From Bacteroidota bacterium (GTDB taxonomy: Bacteria > Bacteroidota > Ignavibacteria > Ignavibacteriales > Ignavibacteriaceae): a stretch of 64,000 nucleotides of DNA. Position 1 is the stretch's first letter, and every line of letters starts with the position of its first letter. Location: contig JADFLR010000011.1 of assembly GCA_022564295.1 (NCBI GenBank), positions 62,001 to 126,000 of the forward strand. The letters are read 5' to 3'. Positions 44,901 to 53,054 of this stretch are shown here, piece by piece. Both the position numbers and the translations under genes were made by a program. The notes below the pieces were generated by a model. That model worked only from the letters and a program-made list of their open reading frames with translations, ran no database searches and was not told the origin of the DNA.

Positions 44901-45514
44901 TATTAATCAGTACTGCAAAAGATTTAAGTGAAGATGAACGAAAATCTCTAAACAATATTGTTGAAGATATTGCGGTTAAATCAAAGGGGCATCCGCTTGA
45001 TGTATTAAAAGTTGTGCGAGATAGGATTGAACTGCACGAACAAAGACCGAAAGTAATTTCCGCCGGCGATAATGAACAGGAAATTAATAGCACAGAAGAA
45101 TCTATCGAAATAGAAGAGACAAAAGAATATATGGGAGAAGTACTTATTGTTGATGATGATCCCGATACATTATTTACCATTGATGAAATGGTGAAAGATT
45201 GTAATTGTAAAACTATTCTTGCAAAGAATGGAATCGAGTGTATGGAAGTTTTAAAACACTCAACTCCCGATTTAATTCTGCTTGATATTATGATGCCCGA
45301 AATGGATGGGTTTGAAACCATTAAAAGCATTCGGAAGGATGAAAAAGTAAAAGACATTCCGGTATTTGCGGTTACTGCAAGAGCGATGGCAAATGATAAA
45401 GATATTATCTTAAAACATGGATTTAACGATTACATACCCAAACCGGTCAAATCGACAATAATTACATTTAAGATTAATCAAGTATTCAAAAAAAATAGGT
45501 GCGTGAGCCAATGA
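41975..45514 (+). CDS. Hybrid sensor histidine kinase with three receiver domains
   Basis: This 1179-residue inner-membrane phosphorelay kinase has helix 1 (about 7-29), a periplasmic sensor region (30-245) and helix 2 (about 247-267). A HAMP linker (268-322) follows, then a GAF-like domain (about 335-495), a coiled coil and HisKA with the phospho-His in SMSHELRTPMNSILGL (about 540). The HATPase has NLLGNATKF and GTGLGLSICKKIADLLGG. Three receivers follow: Asp in LDIMMPKKDGW (REC1, about 779-890), LDLMMPKVDG (REC2, about 899-1010) and LDIMMPEMDG (REC3, about 1054-1175). No Hpt domain is visible. The next gene overlaps by a few bases and contains another receiver. Location in the pilus operon suggests control of filament function. 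Confidence 0.93.
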   Translation: MKISLRIILINFVVVVLVMGVTAIAFYSIMYKTLTSQKSKGLITSANNFAYAYHKTLLNSEDEFIGLTSENIDNIFRYRNLRTNNLDFVLEAQRNGKKRIIRKSYTSDVNIPKKPFTLDRFLEHNPYAIISEAKDSERVIYYGLILDEELLNELAGKISADVAVIWNDIPAYFSNSAVNKNHIYILAQAGKYLNGKKNFEIYTQGIESNDILATLYKPATDHQHNKEISFLMFTQMGEAAELRSTLRDLFITIGITGIALSLILTFLFTGKLRKQIIDLSNATEKTKLGDFQNKITIRSKDEIGKLGQAFNLMLDELAKNQKAKKEYSEFITLINQNPSLNEISEAALNKIISTCGFVVGALYSVEDDELRLLSAYGFEKAKSVKKENFGFSDRVVQSKEIVEIVSEDELPVVSVGLVNFKLKYLLLVPVIYNNKVISVLELGSVNKPTEEAREYLEKIKDQLAIGLTNAKALVQLEDFVGELKKLNDDYYKQNVKIKKQNDSLVKLHQELKEQAGELEIQKQKAVESTKLKSQFLASMSHELRTPMNSILGLTELIIEKADLNEKNQERLGVVLNSGRRLMTLINDILDLSKIEAGKMEIRTEEVLLEELIGEVSNSISPLVMNKGIEFNIEREINTRIVIHTDRGRLVQVLINLLGNATKFTEKGEVKLKISSSDERLVFDVIDTGIGISEEDQKVVFEEFRQADGSSSRKYGGTGLGLSICKKIADLLGGNLSLISKMGYGSTFTFKIPLKYVSSNKKEISDHIDVSTLIKNRRHPILIIDDNKEVRYTIGQYLTSRGYEVIFAEDGDKGIQMAIDKQPFAITLDIMMPKKDGWSVLKELKENEVTKDIPVIVISINGDKQIGYGVSAFEYFIKPISADKLLSVISRLESLAKKRIQKIVLVDDDEFEFEKFKSEFKDEQISIEYIKDSEFAFNKIAEVQPDLIILDLMMPKVDGITLSYKLKSDIRTKHIPILISTAKDLSEDERKSLNNIVEDIAVKSKGHPLDVLKVVRDRIELHEQRPKVISAGDNEQEINSTEESIEIEETKEYMGEVLIVDDDPDTLFTIDEMVKDCNCKTILAKNGIECMEVLKHSTPDLILLDIMMPEMDGFETIKSIRKDEKVKDIPVFAVTARAMANDKDIILKHGFNDYIPKPVKSTIITFKINQVFKKNRCVSQ

Positions 45515-46182
45515 AAAGAATTCTTGTAATTGATGATTTACCTGAAAATGTGTTTATGCTGCAGGAACGGCTTGAACACGAAGGTTATGAAGCGTTAACT
45601 GCTTACGATGGTAAAAGCGGAATAGAAAAAGCCATAACTGAAATACCGGATCTTATTCTGCTGGATGTGATGATGCCCGATATCAATGGGTTTGAAGTTT
45701 GTAAAACACTTGTTAACGATAGCAGAACATCTGCTATTCCCATTATTCTTGTTACTGCCAAAACCGGTGCTGAAGATACAAAAGAAGGGCTTGATGCCGG
45801 GGCATATGATTACATTAAAAAACCATTCAATAAAGTTGAACTGCTTGCGAGAGTTAAATCTGCACTTAAACTTTCCGAAGCAAACAAACTATTGGTAGAA
45901 GTAGAAAAGCGGAACACATTTTTTGCAACAGTCGTTACTGCCAATCATAAAATAAAGCAGCCGCTTACTCTCTTAAGCTTATCTTCAGCAGCTATAAAAA
46001 GAGAGTTGAAAAAAGATGAAATCTCAAAAGACACCTTGCTGGGTAAACTCAAATATATCGATATAGCAGTAAAAGAAATTACTGATGTTCTTGACCAATT
46101 GAACGCAATTAAAGAACCGGTTTTATCCGATTATACAAAAAATATAAAGATGATTAAAGTTGAAGCAGACGATGCGGGCTAA
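45511..46182 (+). CDS. Receiver plus H-box (DHp-like) protein without a kinase domain
   Basis: The track starts at a GTG (45499). The ATG at 45511, overlapping the preceding TGA (ATGA), gives 223 residues and is more likely. Residues 1-125 are a full receiver (LVIDDLPENVF; Asp in ILLDVMMPDINGF; Lys in DYIKKPFN). Residues 140-205 resemble the dimerisation/His-phosphotransfer helices of histidine kinases: VVTANHKIKQPLTLLSLSSA aligns with the SHELRTPLT box and keeps a His. No HATPase domain follows, so it cannot autophosphorylate by itself. It may be a phosphotransfer intermediate for the upstream three-receiver kinase, which lacks an Hpt. That role is inferred. Confidence 0.8.
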   Translation: MKRILVIDDLPENVFMLQERLEHEGYEALTAYDGKSGIEKAITEIPDLILLDVMMPDINGFEVCKTLVNDSRTSAIPIILVTAKTGAEDTKEGLDAGAYDYIKKPFNKVELLARVKSALKLSEANKLLVEVEKRNTFFATVVTANHKIKQPLTLLSLSSAAIKRELKKDEISKDTLLGKLKYIDIAVKEITDVLDQLNAIKEPVLSDYTKNIKMIKVEADDAG

Positions 46183-48167
46183 ATAACGCTTTGAATAGTT
46201 TCTAACATTGTTTCGAAAACATATGGCTTTTGTACCCAGCTTTTAATTTTATACTTGTCCATTATTTCATCAGCATCAAAATCGGTAGTTCCCGAAGAAA
46301 GTATCACCGGTATATCGAAATTTAATTTCCTTATCTTCTCAATTGTTTCTAATCCATTCATCTCCGGCATATTATAATCTATTATTAAAAGGTCAACCTT
46401 TATTTCTTCAGTTAAAACTCTTAATGCTTCTTTGCCCGAAGAAACTTTGATTACATTATAATCATTTGATTCAAGTAGTTCTGCCAATAAGTCACTCAGC
46501 ATTTCTTCGTCGTCTGCAAGAAGAATTATTTTATCGGGCGATGATGGTTTCTTTTCTTTTTGCGGTTCGAAAGCCGGAATGTAAACATCAAACCGAGTAC
46601 CAGCACCAACCTTGCTTGTAACCTCAAGCATACCTTTATGTGCTTTAATTATTCCGTACGAAACATACAGCCCCAGCCCGGAAACCGTCTCTTTGTCTTT
46701 CGTTGAAAAATAAGGATCGAAAATTTTCTGTAAATCTTTTTCTTCAATTCCAGAACCGTCATCCTTAATAGTAAAAAGAACATAATTACCCTTATTAAGC
46801 CAAGGATGATTTATGATGTCCTTTTTTTTGATGGAAATATTTTTTGCCGAAAGTGTTATTGTTCCCTTCCCTTCTATTGCCTCTTTTGCATTTATGCAAA
46901 GGTTTAACAATACCTGGTAAACTTCTGTGCTGTTGCCTAAAATATCGTGCAGGTTTTCATCGACGTGTTCAATATATTTAATAGTGCCGGGGAATGTTTG
47001 TGTAACAACTTTTGAAATTTCATTTATTAAGAGGTTTGGCTTAACAAGTTCTTTCCTCTTCGGAGTTGATTTACCATACGATAGCAATCCTTTTGTAAGG
47101 TCACTTGCCCGTCTAGAACAACTTTCAATGTTATCTATTAACTTCTTTGTTTCATCAGTGTCAGGTACTCTTTTTCTTAATAAATTTAAACTGCCGAAAA
47201 TGCTGGAAAGAAGATTGCCGAAATCGTGAGCCATTCCGCTGGAAAGCTTACCGATTGTTTCAAGTTTTTGCGCCTGTAACAAACGGCTTTCAAGTGCAGT
47301 ATTCAATTCTCTTGTTCTAAGATTGCTTATTGCAAAAGATAAAAGCGCTGACAGTTGCTCAACAATATTTATTTCAAAAGCAGAGTATGTACCTTTACTT
47401 TTTCCAACCATAATAGTTGCTAAAAGCCGGTCTTCAAAAAAACATGGAGAAATTATTAATGATTCGCAGTTAAGAATATCTGTTAGGTTAAAACCGATAT
47501 TGTTAGGATGATTTAATGCCAGCAACGATTTTTTATTTAACAGCAACCATTTGTTAATGAATGAAAAATCAGGATGTATGGCTTTCTCCGCTTCTTTTTC
47601 ATCCTTAATAAATTTATTAGTGTTGTGAAATTGAAATTCATATTTTCCACTGTCATCCTGATAAACGATCAGTCCGAAACTGCTTTTGCTTATTTCCACA
47701 CTTTTTGAAATTATCTGCTCAGAAATGTGTTCAAGCGAATTTTCTTTAACTAGAAGTACAAGAAGTTTCTCAAGTTCGTTTAAAAATGCAATGTTTCGCT
47801 CAACTAACTTCAAATCATTATTTACTCCGGAGTCACTTTGTCTTAACTGAACTAGCTCAATGAAATATCCATTTAACGATTCTTTTTTCGTCTTCTTAAA
47901 AATAGGTGTGATAACAACATTGCTGTTTGAATCATTAAGCGGATGAACAAACGACTTTTTAGACTTAATGTTAGAAAGAATTTTTGTTTCCGAAATAGAA
48001 AACAGATTGGTTATACTTATGCCCTTTATTCTGCCGGCGCGAAAGTTTTTCTTAAAGCTATGATTATACCAGGCGATTTTCAGGTCGTTTTTTGCAAATG
48101 CAACAGCCGCATTCTGAAGAGCTAAAAACTCCTCGGCGGCGTACTTAGAAAGTATATCATTGGACAT
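46179..48167 (-). CDS. Hybrid histidine kinase (PAS-like, GAF, HisKA, HATPase, REC)
   Basis: This 662-residue soluble kinase has no membrane segments. An N-terminal PAS-like region (1-110), a GAF domain (about 135-290; LINDGLIV-like core with LLATIMVGKSKGTYSAFEI) and the phospho-His in KLSSGMAHDFGNLLSSIFGSL (about 311) are followed by HATPase (VYQVLLNLCINAKEAIEG, DDGSGIEEKDLQKIFDPYF, GLGLYVSYGIIKAHKG) and a C-terminal receiver with Asp in LLIIDYNMPEMNG. This HDFGN-type H-box is typical of NtrB-like kinases. Its ATG overlaps the TAA of the sigma-54 activator gene by one base, so the two are a co-translated pair. It converges with the pilus operon, with stops overlapping by four bases. Confidence 0.92.
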   Translation of the reverse strand: MSNDILSKYAAEEFLALQNAAVAFAKNDLKIAWYNHSFKKNFRAGRIKGISITNLFSISETKILSNIKSKKSFVHPLNDSNSNVVITPIFKKTKKESLNGYFIELVQLRQSDSGVNNDLKLVERNIAFLNELEKLLVLLVKENSLEHISEQIISKSVEISKSSFGLIVYQDDSGKYEFQFHNTNKFIKDEKEAEKAIHPDFSFINKWLLLNKKSLLALNHPNNIGFNLTDILNCESLIISPCFFEDRLLATIMVGKSKGTYSAFEINIVEQLSALLSFAISNLRTRELNTALESRLLQAQKLETIGKLSSGMAHDFGNLLSSIFGSLNLLRKRVPDTDETKKLIDNIESCSRRASDLTKGLLSYGKSTPKRKELVKPNLLINEISKVVTQTFPGTIKYIEHVDENLHDILGNSTEVYQVLLNLCINAKEAIEGKGTITLSAKNISIKKKDIINHPWLNKGNYVLFTIKDDGSGIEEKDLQKIFDPYFSTKDKETVSGLGLYVSYGIIKAHKGMLEVTSKVGAGTRFDVYIPAFEPQKEKKPSSPDKIILLADDEEMLSDLLAELLESNDYNVIKVSSGKEALRVLTEEIKVDLLIIDYNMPEMNGLETIEKIRKLNFDIPVILSSGTTDFDADEIMDKYKIKSWVQKPYVFETMLETIQSVI

Positions 48168-49552
48168 TAAAAGCTGACGGGTCTTAATTCATACTTCTTA
48201 ATTTTAGTGTAAAGAGTTTTGGGGCTTATTCCAAGCTGGGTAGCTGTTCTTGTTCTATCCCAATGATTTTTGTTCAACACTTTTTGAATATGCCATCTTT
48301 CCAAATCGTCCATACTTAAAATTTCTTCAATATCATCGTTGTCTCCGATTGCCTGATTGTATGTGTCTTTCTGGTAAACATGGGGAAGGTTTAGATCATC
48401 CGGGACAATATATTCACCTTCTGAAAAAATTATTGCGCGTTCTATTATATGGTCAAGTTCGCGAATGTTTCCGTTGAACGAATAATTGAGCAATAATTCT
48501 TCCGTTTCGGGGGATAACCTTTTCAGAGTTCTGACCGGGGATTTCTTTTTAAGAAAATAATTTGCCAGCAGAAGGATATCTTCTCTTCTTTCTCTTAAAG
48601 GTGGTATTATTAAAGTAATTACGTTTAGCCGAAAGAGCAAATCTTTTCTGAAAGTTTTCTTTTCTGATTCTTCTAACAAATTTTTGTTTGTTGCGCCAAT
48701 CACTCTAACATTTGAAGTTAAAGTTGTTATACCGCCAATTCTTCTATACTCTCCGTTTTCCAAAAAGCGTAAAAGTTTTGGTTGAAGGGCTAAACTCAAT
48801 TCGCCAATTTCGTCAAGGAAAAGAGAACCACCATGAGCAATTTCAACCAATCCCTGTTTAGTACTTTTTGCGTCGGTAAATGCACCTTTCTCATGACCAA
48901 ACAACTCACTTTCAATCAGTTGATCGGGCAGCGAGGCACAGTTAATTACCACAAATGGTTCTTCGACTCTTGCAGAATGTTTGTGGATGAATTCTGCCAT
49001 AAGTTCCTTACCGGTTCCTGTTTCACCTTCAATCAAAATATTTGAATCGGCCATTGCAGCTTTGTCTGCCAGGTTTAATACGCGTTTTAATAAAGGGCTT
49101 TCTCCTATAATAGAATCAGATCCTTTTTTATGTATTTCTTTAGTAAGAAGTTCTGTTTTTACAAGAAGGCTTTTATGCTCTAAAGTTCTCTTCAGCGTTA
49201 ATAAAAGATTATCGAATTCATAAGGTTTGGTAATAAAATCGTAAGCGCCGGCTTTAATGCATTCAATTGCTTTTCGCATTTCTCCTTGTGCCGAAAGTAT
49301 AATAACCTGAATTGTAGAATTATATTCGGAAACAAATTTTAAAACTTCTTCCCCCTGCACTTCCTTCATATTAAGATCAAGAAGAAGAACATCAAAAATA
49401 TCAGTTTTTACTTTTTCAATTGCATACTTACCATCATATACAGTATCAACCGCAAAACCTTCTTCAAGCAGTTGTTCTTTTAGTAAGTAACACAGGGTTT
49501 CGTCGTCATCACAAATTAAAACTTTTGTGTTTTTATTTATTGCTCCCGGCAT
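48167..49552 (-). CDS. NtrC-family sigma-54-dependent response regulator
   Basis: This 461-residue activator has a receiver (1-125; CDDDETL, Asp in VLLLDLNMKEVQG), an AAA+ domain (145-375) with Walker A GETGTGKELMAEFIH, and a Fis-type HTH (about 420-456; WDRTRTATQLGISPKTLYTK). The sigma-54 contact loop normally reading GAFTGA is GAFTDAKS here. Walker B SLFLDEIGEL and the R-fingers in FRKDLLFRLNVI are intact. It is expected to bind enhancer DNA and open sigma-54 promoters, possibly those of the neighbouring pilin genes; no good -24/-12 site was found there. It is co-translated with the hybrid kinase downstream. Confidence 0.93.
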   Translation of the reverse strand: MPGAINKNTKVLICDDDETLCYLLKEQLLEEGFAVDTVYDGKYAIEKVKTDIFDVLLLDLNMKEVQGEEVLKFVSEYNSTIQVIILSAQGEMRKAIECIKAGAYDFITKPYEFDNLLLTLKRTLEHKSLLVKTELLTKEIHKKGSDSIIGESPLLKRVLNLADKAAMADSNILIEGETGTGKELMAEFIHKHSARVEEPFVVINCASLPDQLIESELFGHEKGAFTDAKSTKQGLVEIAHGGSLFLDEIGELSLALQPKLLRFLENGEYRRIGGITTLTSNVRVIGATNKNLLEESEKKTFRKDLLFRLNVITLIIPPLRERREDILLLANYFLKKKSPVRTLKRLSPETEELLLNYSFNGNIRELDHIIERAIIFSEGEYIVPDDLNLPHVYQKDTYNQAIGDNDDIEEILSMDDLERWHIQKVLNKNHWDRTRTATQLGISPKTLYTKIKKYELRPVSF

Positions 49553-49578
49553 AATGTTTATTCCTTAAGTTGCTTAAA

Positions 49579-49610
49579 TTTGTATTAATTTTGCAATATT
49601 CATATATTTG
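49579..49610 (+). promoter_or_regulatory. Candidate Bacteroidota-type promoter of the tRNA gene
   Basis: TTTG (49579-49582) is followed after 20 bases by TATATTTG (49603-49610). This matches the -33 TTTG and -7 TAnnTTTG boxes known for the primary sigma factor of Bacteroidota. Transcription would begin a few bases before the tRNA. Confidence 0.55.
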
Positions 49611-49626
49611 CGTTCTTAATTTTTAA

Positions 49627-49698
49627 GGGCGCGTAGCTCAGTGGTAGAGCATCTGCCTTTTAAGCAGAGGGTCGGTGGTTCGAGACCACCCGCGCTCA
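49627..49698 (+). tRNA. tRNA-Lys (anticodon TTT)
   Basis: The cloverleaf is complete: acceptor GGGCGCG/CGCGCTC (one G-T pair) with discriminator A, D-arm GCTC-AGTGGTA-GAGC, anticodon arm TCTGC-CTTTTAA-GCAGA with anticodon TTT, and T-arm GGTGG-TTCGAGA-CCACC. The CCA end is not encoded. It lies alone between the sigma-54 regulator and the membrane protein gene. Confidence 0.97.
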
Positions 49699-49938
49699 CT
49701 TAGATTACAAATATAAGTAATTTTTACCGCTTTCGGAAACAAAAATTAAATATTTTTTAAATTTTTAATCTCTATTCCTACCCTTGAGATTTAACTATTT
49801 ATTGCAGAACCAAATAGTTAGGGCATTCATTTAAACCGTCTTGGCAACACTAAAGGATTTTGTAGAAAGTCTTTATTCCGTATTTTATCGACGTACATTA
49901 ATAAAACTTCTTTTTTTAATTCAACAAGATTTTATGTT

Positions 49939-50247
49939 GTGGGCGAAATAGTTTTTTGGACGATAATAAGAACCGCAATAACTATTGCAGCGGTTTGGAT
50001 TTTAAAATCTCATATTGATGACCAACTGTGGTACATTATTACAATAGCTGCAGCTTACCTTATAATAATTCATCCGACAGTTATAGGATTAAAAAAGTTT
50101 GATGTTAAAAGTAAAAATATTCTCGATTCAACTATTTGCTCAAGCTGTGTACACTTCGATCCTTCTGCAATCCTTTGTATGAAACACGATAAGCATCCGA
50201 CCGAAGATTATATTCCCTGCGACGGAATTCATTGGGAACCGAAATGA
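49939..50247 (+). CDS. Hypothetical membrane protein with Cys/His C-terminus
   Basis: I do not recognise this 102-residue protein. It starts at GTG, has two hydrophobic helices (about 5-22 and 30-50) and a C-terminal soluble part with CSSCVHFDPSAILCMKHDKH and a later Cys (IPCDG). The Cys/His pattern CxxCxH...C-x-x-H looks like a small metal or iron-sulfur site. It overlaps the start of the BtpA-like gene (ATGA), so the two are co-translated. A membrane redox or metal partner for the downstream enzyme is possible but unproven. Confidence 0.72.
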   Translation: MGEIVFWTIIRTAITIAAVWILKSHIDDQLWYIITIAAAYLIIIHPTVIGLKKFDVKSKNILDSTICSSCVHFDPSAILCMKHDKHPTEDYIPCDGIHWEPK

Positions 50248-51047
50248 AAAACGGAAAATTACTCGGGGTTCATAAACCTGTAATTGGGATGATACACGTT
50301 GATGCTCTTCCCGGAACACCGAAATACAAAGGCGATGTAGAGAACATTATCAATAGAGCCGTGAAAGAAGCAATGACTTATAAGAATTCCGGTATAGATG
50401 CAATTGCAATTGAGAATATGCATGACTTACCATATTTAAAAATAAATGTCGGCCCCGAAATAATTTCCTTAATGAGCATAATCGGACGAGAAGTTAAAAA
50501 GACATCTCAGCTTCAATGCGGAATTCAAATTCTTGCCGGTGCAAATAAAGAAGCGCTGGCTGCCGCCCATTCAGCCGGGATGGATTTCATTCGTTCTGAA
50601 GGATTTGTCTTTGCACATATTGCAGATGAAGGAGTAATGGAATCAGATGCAGGTGAACTGCTGCGTTACAGAAAGCAGATTGGTGCTGAAGATATTTTGA
50701 TATTTACAGATATAAAAAAGAAACACAGCTCGCATTCAGTCACATCGGATATTGATGTTGTTGAAACAGCAAAAGCTGCGGAGTTTTTCTTAAGCGATGG
50801 TGTGATACTTACTGGTACCTCCACGGGGCAGGAAACAGATATTGATGAATTAAAAAAAGTCGGAAATGTAGTAAACATTCCAGTACTTATTGGTTCCGGT
50901 TTAACAGCAGATAATATTGAGAACTATTTTTCGGCAGCAGATGCATTTATAATCGGCTCGTATTTTAAACAAGGCGGGTATTGGCAAAATGAAGTTGACG
51001 CAGATAGAGTTGAAGCATTGATGAATAAAATCAATAAATTGAGATGA
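50244..51047 (+). CDS. BtpA/SgcQ-family TIM-barrel protein
   Basis: The track uses a TTG at 50232; the ATG at 50244, overlapping the upstream TGA, gives 267 residues and is preferred. The protein matches the BtpA family: KPVIGMIHVDALPGTPKYKG at the N-terminus, IDAIAIENMHDLPYL, CGIQILAGANKEALAAAHSA, FIRSEGFVFAHIADEGVMES, DIKKKHSSHSVTSDID and VILTGTSTGQ. In cyanobacteria BtpA is needed for photosystem I stability, while others (SgcQ) are linked to sugar metabolism; here no phototrophy gene is visible. The barrel is predicted to bind a phosphorylated ligand through GSGLTADNIE near the C-terminus. Confidence 0.88.
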   Translation: MKNGKLLGVHKPVIGMIHVDALPGTPKYKGDVENIINRAVKEAMTYKNSGIDAIAIENMHDLPYLKINVGPEIISLMSIIGREVKKTSQLQCGIQILAGANKEALAAAHSAGMDFIRSEGFVFAHIADEGVMESDAGELLRYRKQIGAEDILIFTDIKKKHSSHSVTSDIDVVETAKAAEFFLSDGVILTGTSTGQETDIDELKKVGNVVNIPVLIGSGLTADNIENYFSAADAFIIGSYFKQGGYWQNEVDADRVEALMNKINKLR

Positions 51048-51062
51048 ATAAATATATTGCGA

Positions 51063-52139
51063 TTACTCAGATGATAATCTTAACAATTCAACAATCATTA
51101 TTAGCGCCTTCTCCATATCTTCAACAAAAATATGTTCATCTAACGAGTGCTCAAGTTGGGCACCGATACCGACCACAGCCATTTCAATTCCATGGTTATT
51201 ATAAATTGATGCATCTGTAAATCCCGTAATGAAAGTTGTTGTGGCATCAATACCGGCTTTTTTCAACGCTTTCTTAGATGCATTTACTGACCAGCTATCT
51301 TCAGGTATTTCCACTGCCTTGCAAAGGTTTTCAATTTTAATTTCTGCTTTAGCACCGTAAGTTTTAACTTCATTTAATATTATTTTTTCCATTTCATCCG
51401 CAAGCGCCTGAGCTTTATCGTGGTTAAGACTTCTGCATTCAGCTAAAAAAGTTGCAGTTTCCGGAACACCGTTTCTAATAATTCCCCCGTTTATTACCCC
51501 AACGTTTGCAGTTGTTTCTTCATCTAACCTGCCAAGCTTAAGAGCAGCTATTGCATTTGCGGTTGCCTGAATTGCATTTATACCTTTTTCTGGTTCCATC
51601 CCAGCATGTGCACTTTTTCCCATAACCTTTACATCAATAGCAAAGTATGAAGGACCTCCGATAACAATTGTATCAAGCGTGTCATTATCTAAAAGGAATC
51701 CTTTCTTTGCTGTTATTTTACTAAAGTCCAGATTTTTAACGCCAATCAATCCAACCTCTTCCTGTCTACTAATTGCAATTTCAACCGGAGGTCTGATTTC
51801 TGCTATGCGCAATGCCTCAAGCATTTCTGCAATACCAGCTTTATCATCAGCAGCTAAAATTGTATCACCCTTCGATCTGATAACACCATCTTGTAATAAT
51901 GGCTGAATACCAACGCCGGGCTTTACTGTATCGGCATGGCACGATAGCAGTATCGGTTCTTTACCTTCGCAACCTTTTGCAGGAAGCTTTGCAATCAGAT
52001 TTCCGTAACTATCCTTTTCTGCATCGGCACCAATTTTAATAAATTCTTTCAGAAGATAATCTATCATCTGTGCTTCGTTGCCAGACACACTATCTATCTT
52101 AACCATTTCAATAAACTGATTTATCATTCTTTCGGACAT
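51063..52139 (-). CDS. M20-family metallopeptidase (PepT-like)
   Basis: This 358-residue di-zinc peptidase has the ligands His and Asp in LLSCHADTVKPG (about 65-72), Asp in GDTILAADDKAGIAEML, the Glu-Glu pair in ISRQEEVGLIGVKNLD, Asp in GFLLDNDTLD and the final His in QLEHSLDEHI. The dimerisation domain includes GKSAHAGMEPEKGINAIQ. The pattern fits tripeptide aminopeptidase T-like proteins (YqjE/PepT2), which release N-terminal residues from small peptides in the cytosol. It is monocistronic and convergent with the BtpA-like gene. Confidence 0.9.
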   Translation of the reverse strand: MSERMINQFIEMVKIDSVSGNEAQMIDYLLKEFIKIGADAEKDSYGNLIAKLPAKGCEGKEPILLSCHADTVKPGVGIQPLLQDGVIRSKGDTILAADDKAGIAEMLEALRIAEIRPPVEIAISRQEEVGLIGVKNLDFSKITAKKGFLLDNDTLDTIVIGGPSYFAIDVKVMGKSAHAGMEPEKGINAIQATANAIAALKLGRLDEETTANVGVINGGIIRNGVPETATFLAECRSLNHDKAQALADEMEKIILNEVKTYGAKAEIKIENLCKAVEIPEDSWSVNASKKALKKAGIDATTTFITGFTDASIYNNHGIEMAVVGIGAQLEHSLDEHIFVEDMEKALIMIVELLRLSSE

Positions 52140-52472
52140 TTTGCAGCGCTTCTTAAATTTGTTTTTTGCTGCAAATTTAATGAATTAGTTGTTTTGGTTA
52201 AAACCCTGGTGAGTGGTGGTCCTATCTTCACTATTTCAAGCCTGTGGTTAGTCAAACGTTTTTTGGTTTACTAAACAGCTTAGCACAGATTGTTCCTACA
52301 AAATAAACATTTAATTATAATACTTGCTGAACAGCATATTTTATCAATAGCAACTGTTTGTAGGCATTATGCCTACATGATTATGAGCAATTCGCCTACT
52401 TCAAGTTAATTCGGAACTAGTATCTTTAACTTATGGGGATAGAACAGATTAGAGAATTATAAAGGGAAAATA
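52140..52472. promoter_or_regulatory. Intergenic region with TGTAGGCAT palindrome
   Basis: No gene is seen. The palindrome TGTAGGCATTATGCCTACA (52359-52377) lies about 95 bases before the receiver-like gene, and a half-site (GCCTAC) follows at about 52399. It may be an operator or a hairpin in the leader. Confidence 0.45.
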
Positions 52473-52871
52473 TTGGTGGCTAATAGATCTTTTAGTGTTG
52501 TTATTTCTGATAATTCAGCAAAGATTAAACATCGTTTGGAAAGAATAACAATTAATATTCCGAATATCAAAATTATTGGGCAGGTCAGAAACTCTGCTTC
52601 TTCAGGAAAAAATATGATGGAAACACCGGATGTTGTTATTCACGAGATAAAAGTACTCTCCGAAAAAAATATTGAATTTATAAAAAAAGTAAAAAAACTC
52701 TTTCCATCAACTATAGTTATTATTATTACTGATATTACAGACAGTTTGTATAAAGCTACGTGTTATGCTTCCGGGGCTGACTATTTCTTTGACAAGCCGG
52801 AGAAATATCAGTTAACAGCAAATGTATTATCCAAATTAGCAAACGGATACATTCCACTTTACTTTAACTAA
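52473..52871 (+). CDS. Degenerate receiver-domain protein (Asp replaced by Glu)
   Basis: This 132-residue protein has the receiver fold but altered chemistry. Compared with the 58993 receiver, PDVVILDIKMP becomes PDVVIHEIKVL, so the phospho-acceptor Asp is Glu. One Asp of the acidic pair remains (VVISDNSA), as do Thr in IIITDI and Lys in FDKPEKY. A Glu at this place often mimics the phosphorylated state, so it may be constitutively active or a phosphorylation-independent adaptor. Start is TTG, or the next codon GTG. It precedes the ten-PAS kinase by about 180 bases on the same strand. Confidence 0.75.
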   Translation: MVANRSFSVVISDNSAKIKHRLERITINIPNIKIIGQVRNSASSGKNMMETPDVVIHEIKVLSEKNIEFIKKVKKLFPSTIVIIITDITDSLYKATCYASGADYFFDKPEKYQLTANVLSKLANGYIPLYFN

Positions 52872-53054
52872 GCTTTTTATTGCCAACATATTTTTTTATA
52901 AGTTTTTAAACTCCCTCAATTCTTAATGTTTTTCTCTATAGAAGGAGATCCTTGATTTTTATTATCGAACAATGAACCGTAATTTTATAAATATTATAAA
53001 AAATATTGCGGTTATTATTTTTTTACGATTGGATGAAAACAGCAGGAATAGATC

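Noticed and set aside
44860-45357. 165-residue antisense ORF within the hybrid kinase
   Set aside because: It is a Ser/Ile-rich shadow of the receiver domains, without a family or ribosome site.
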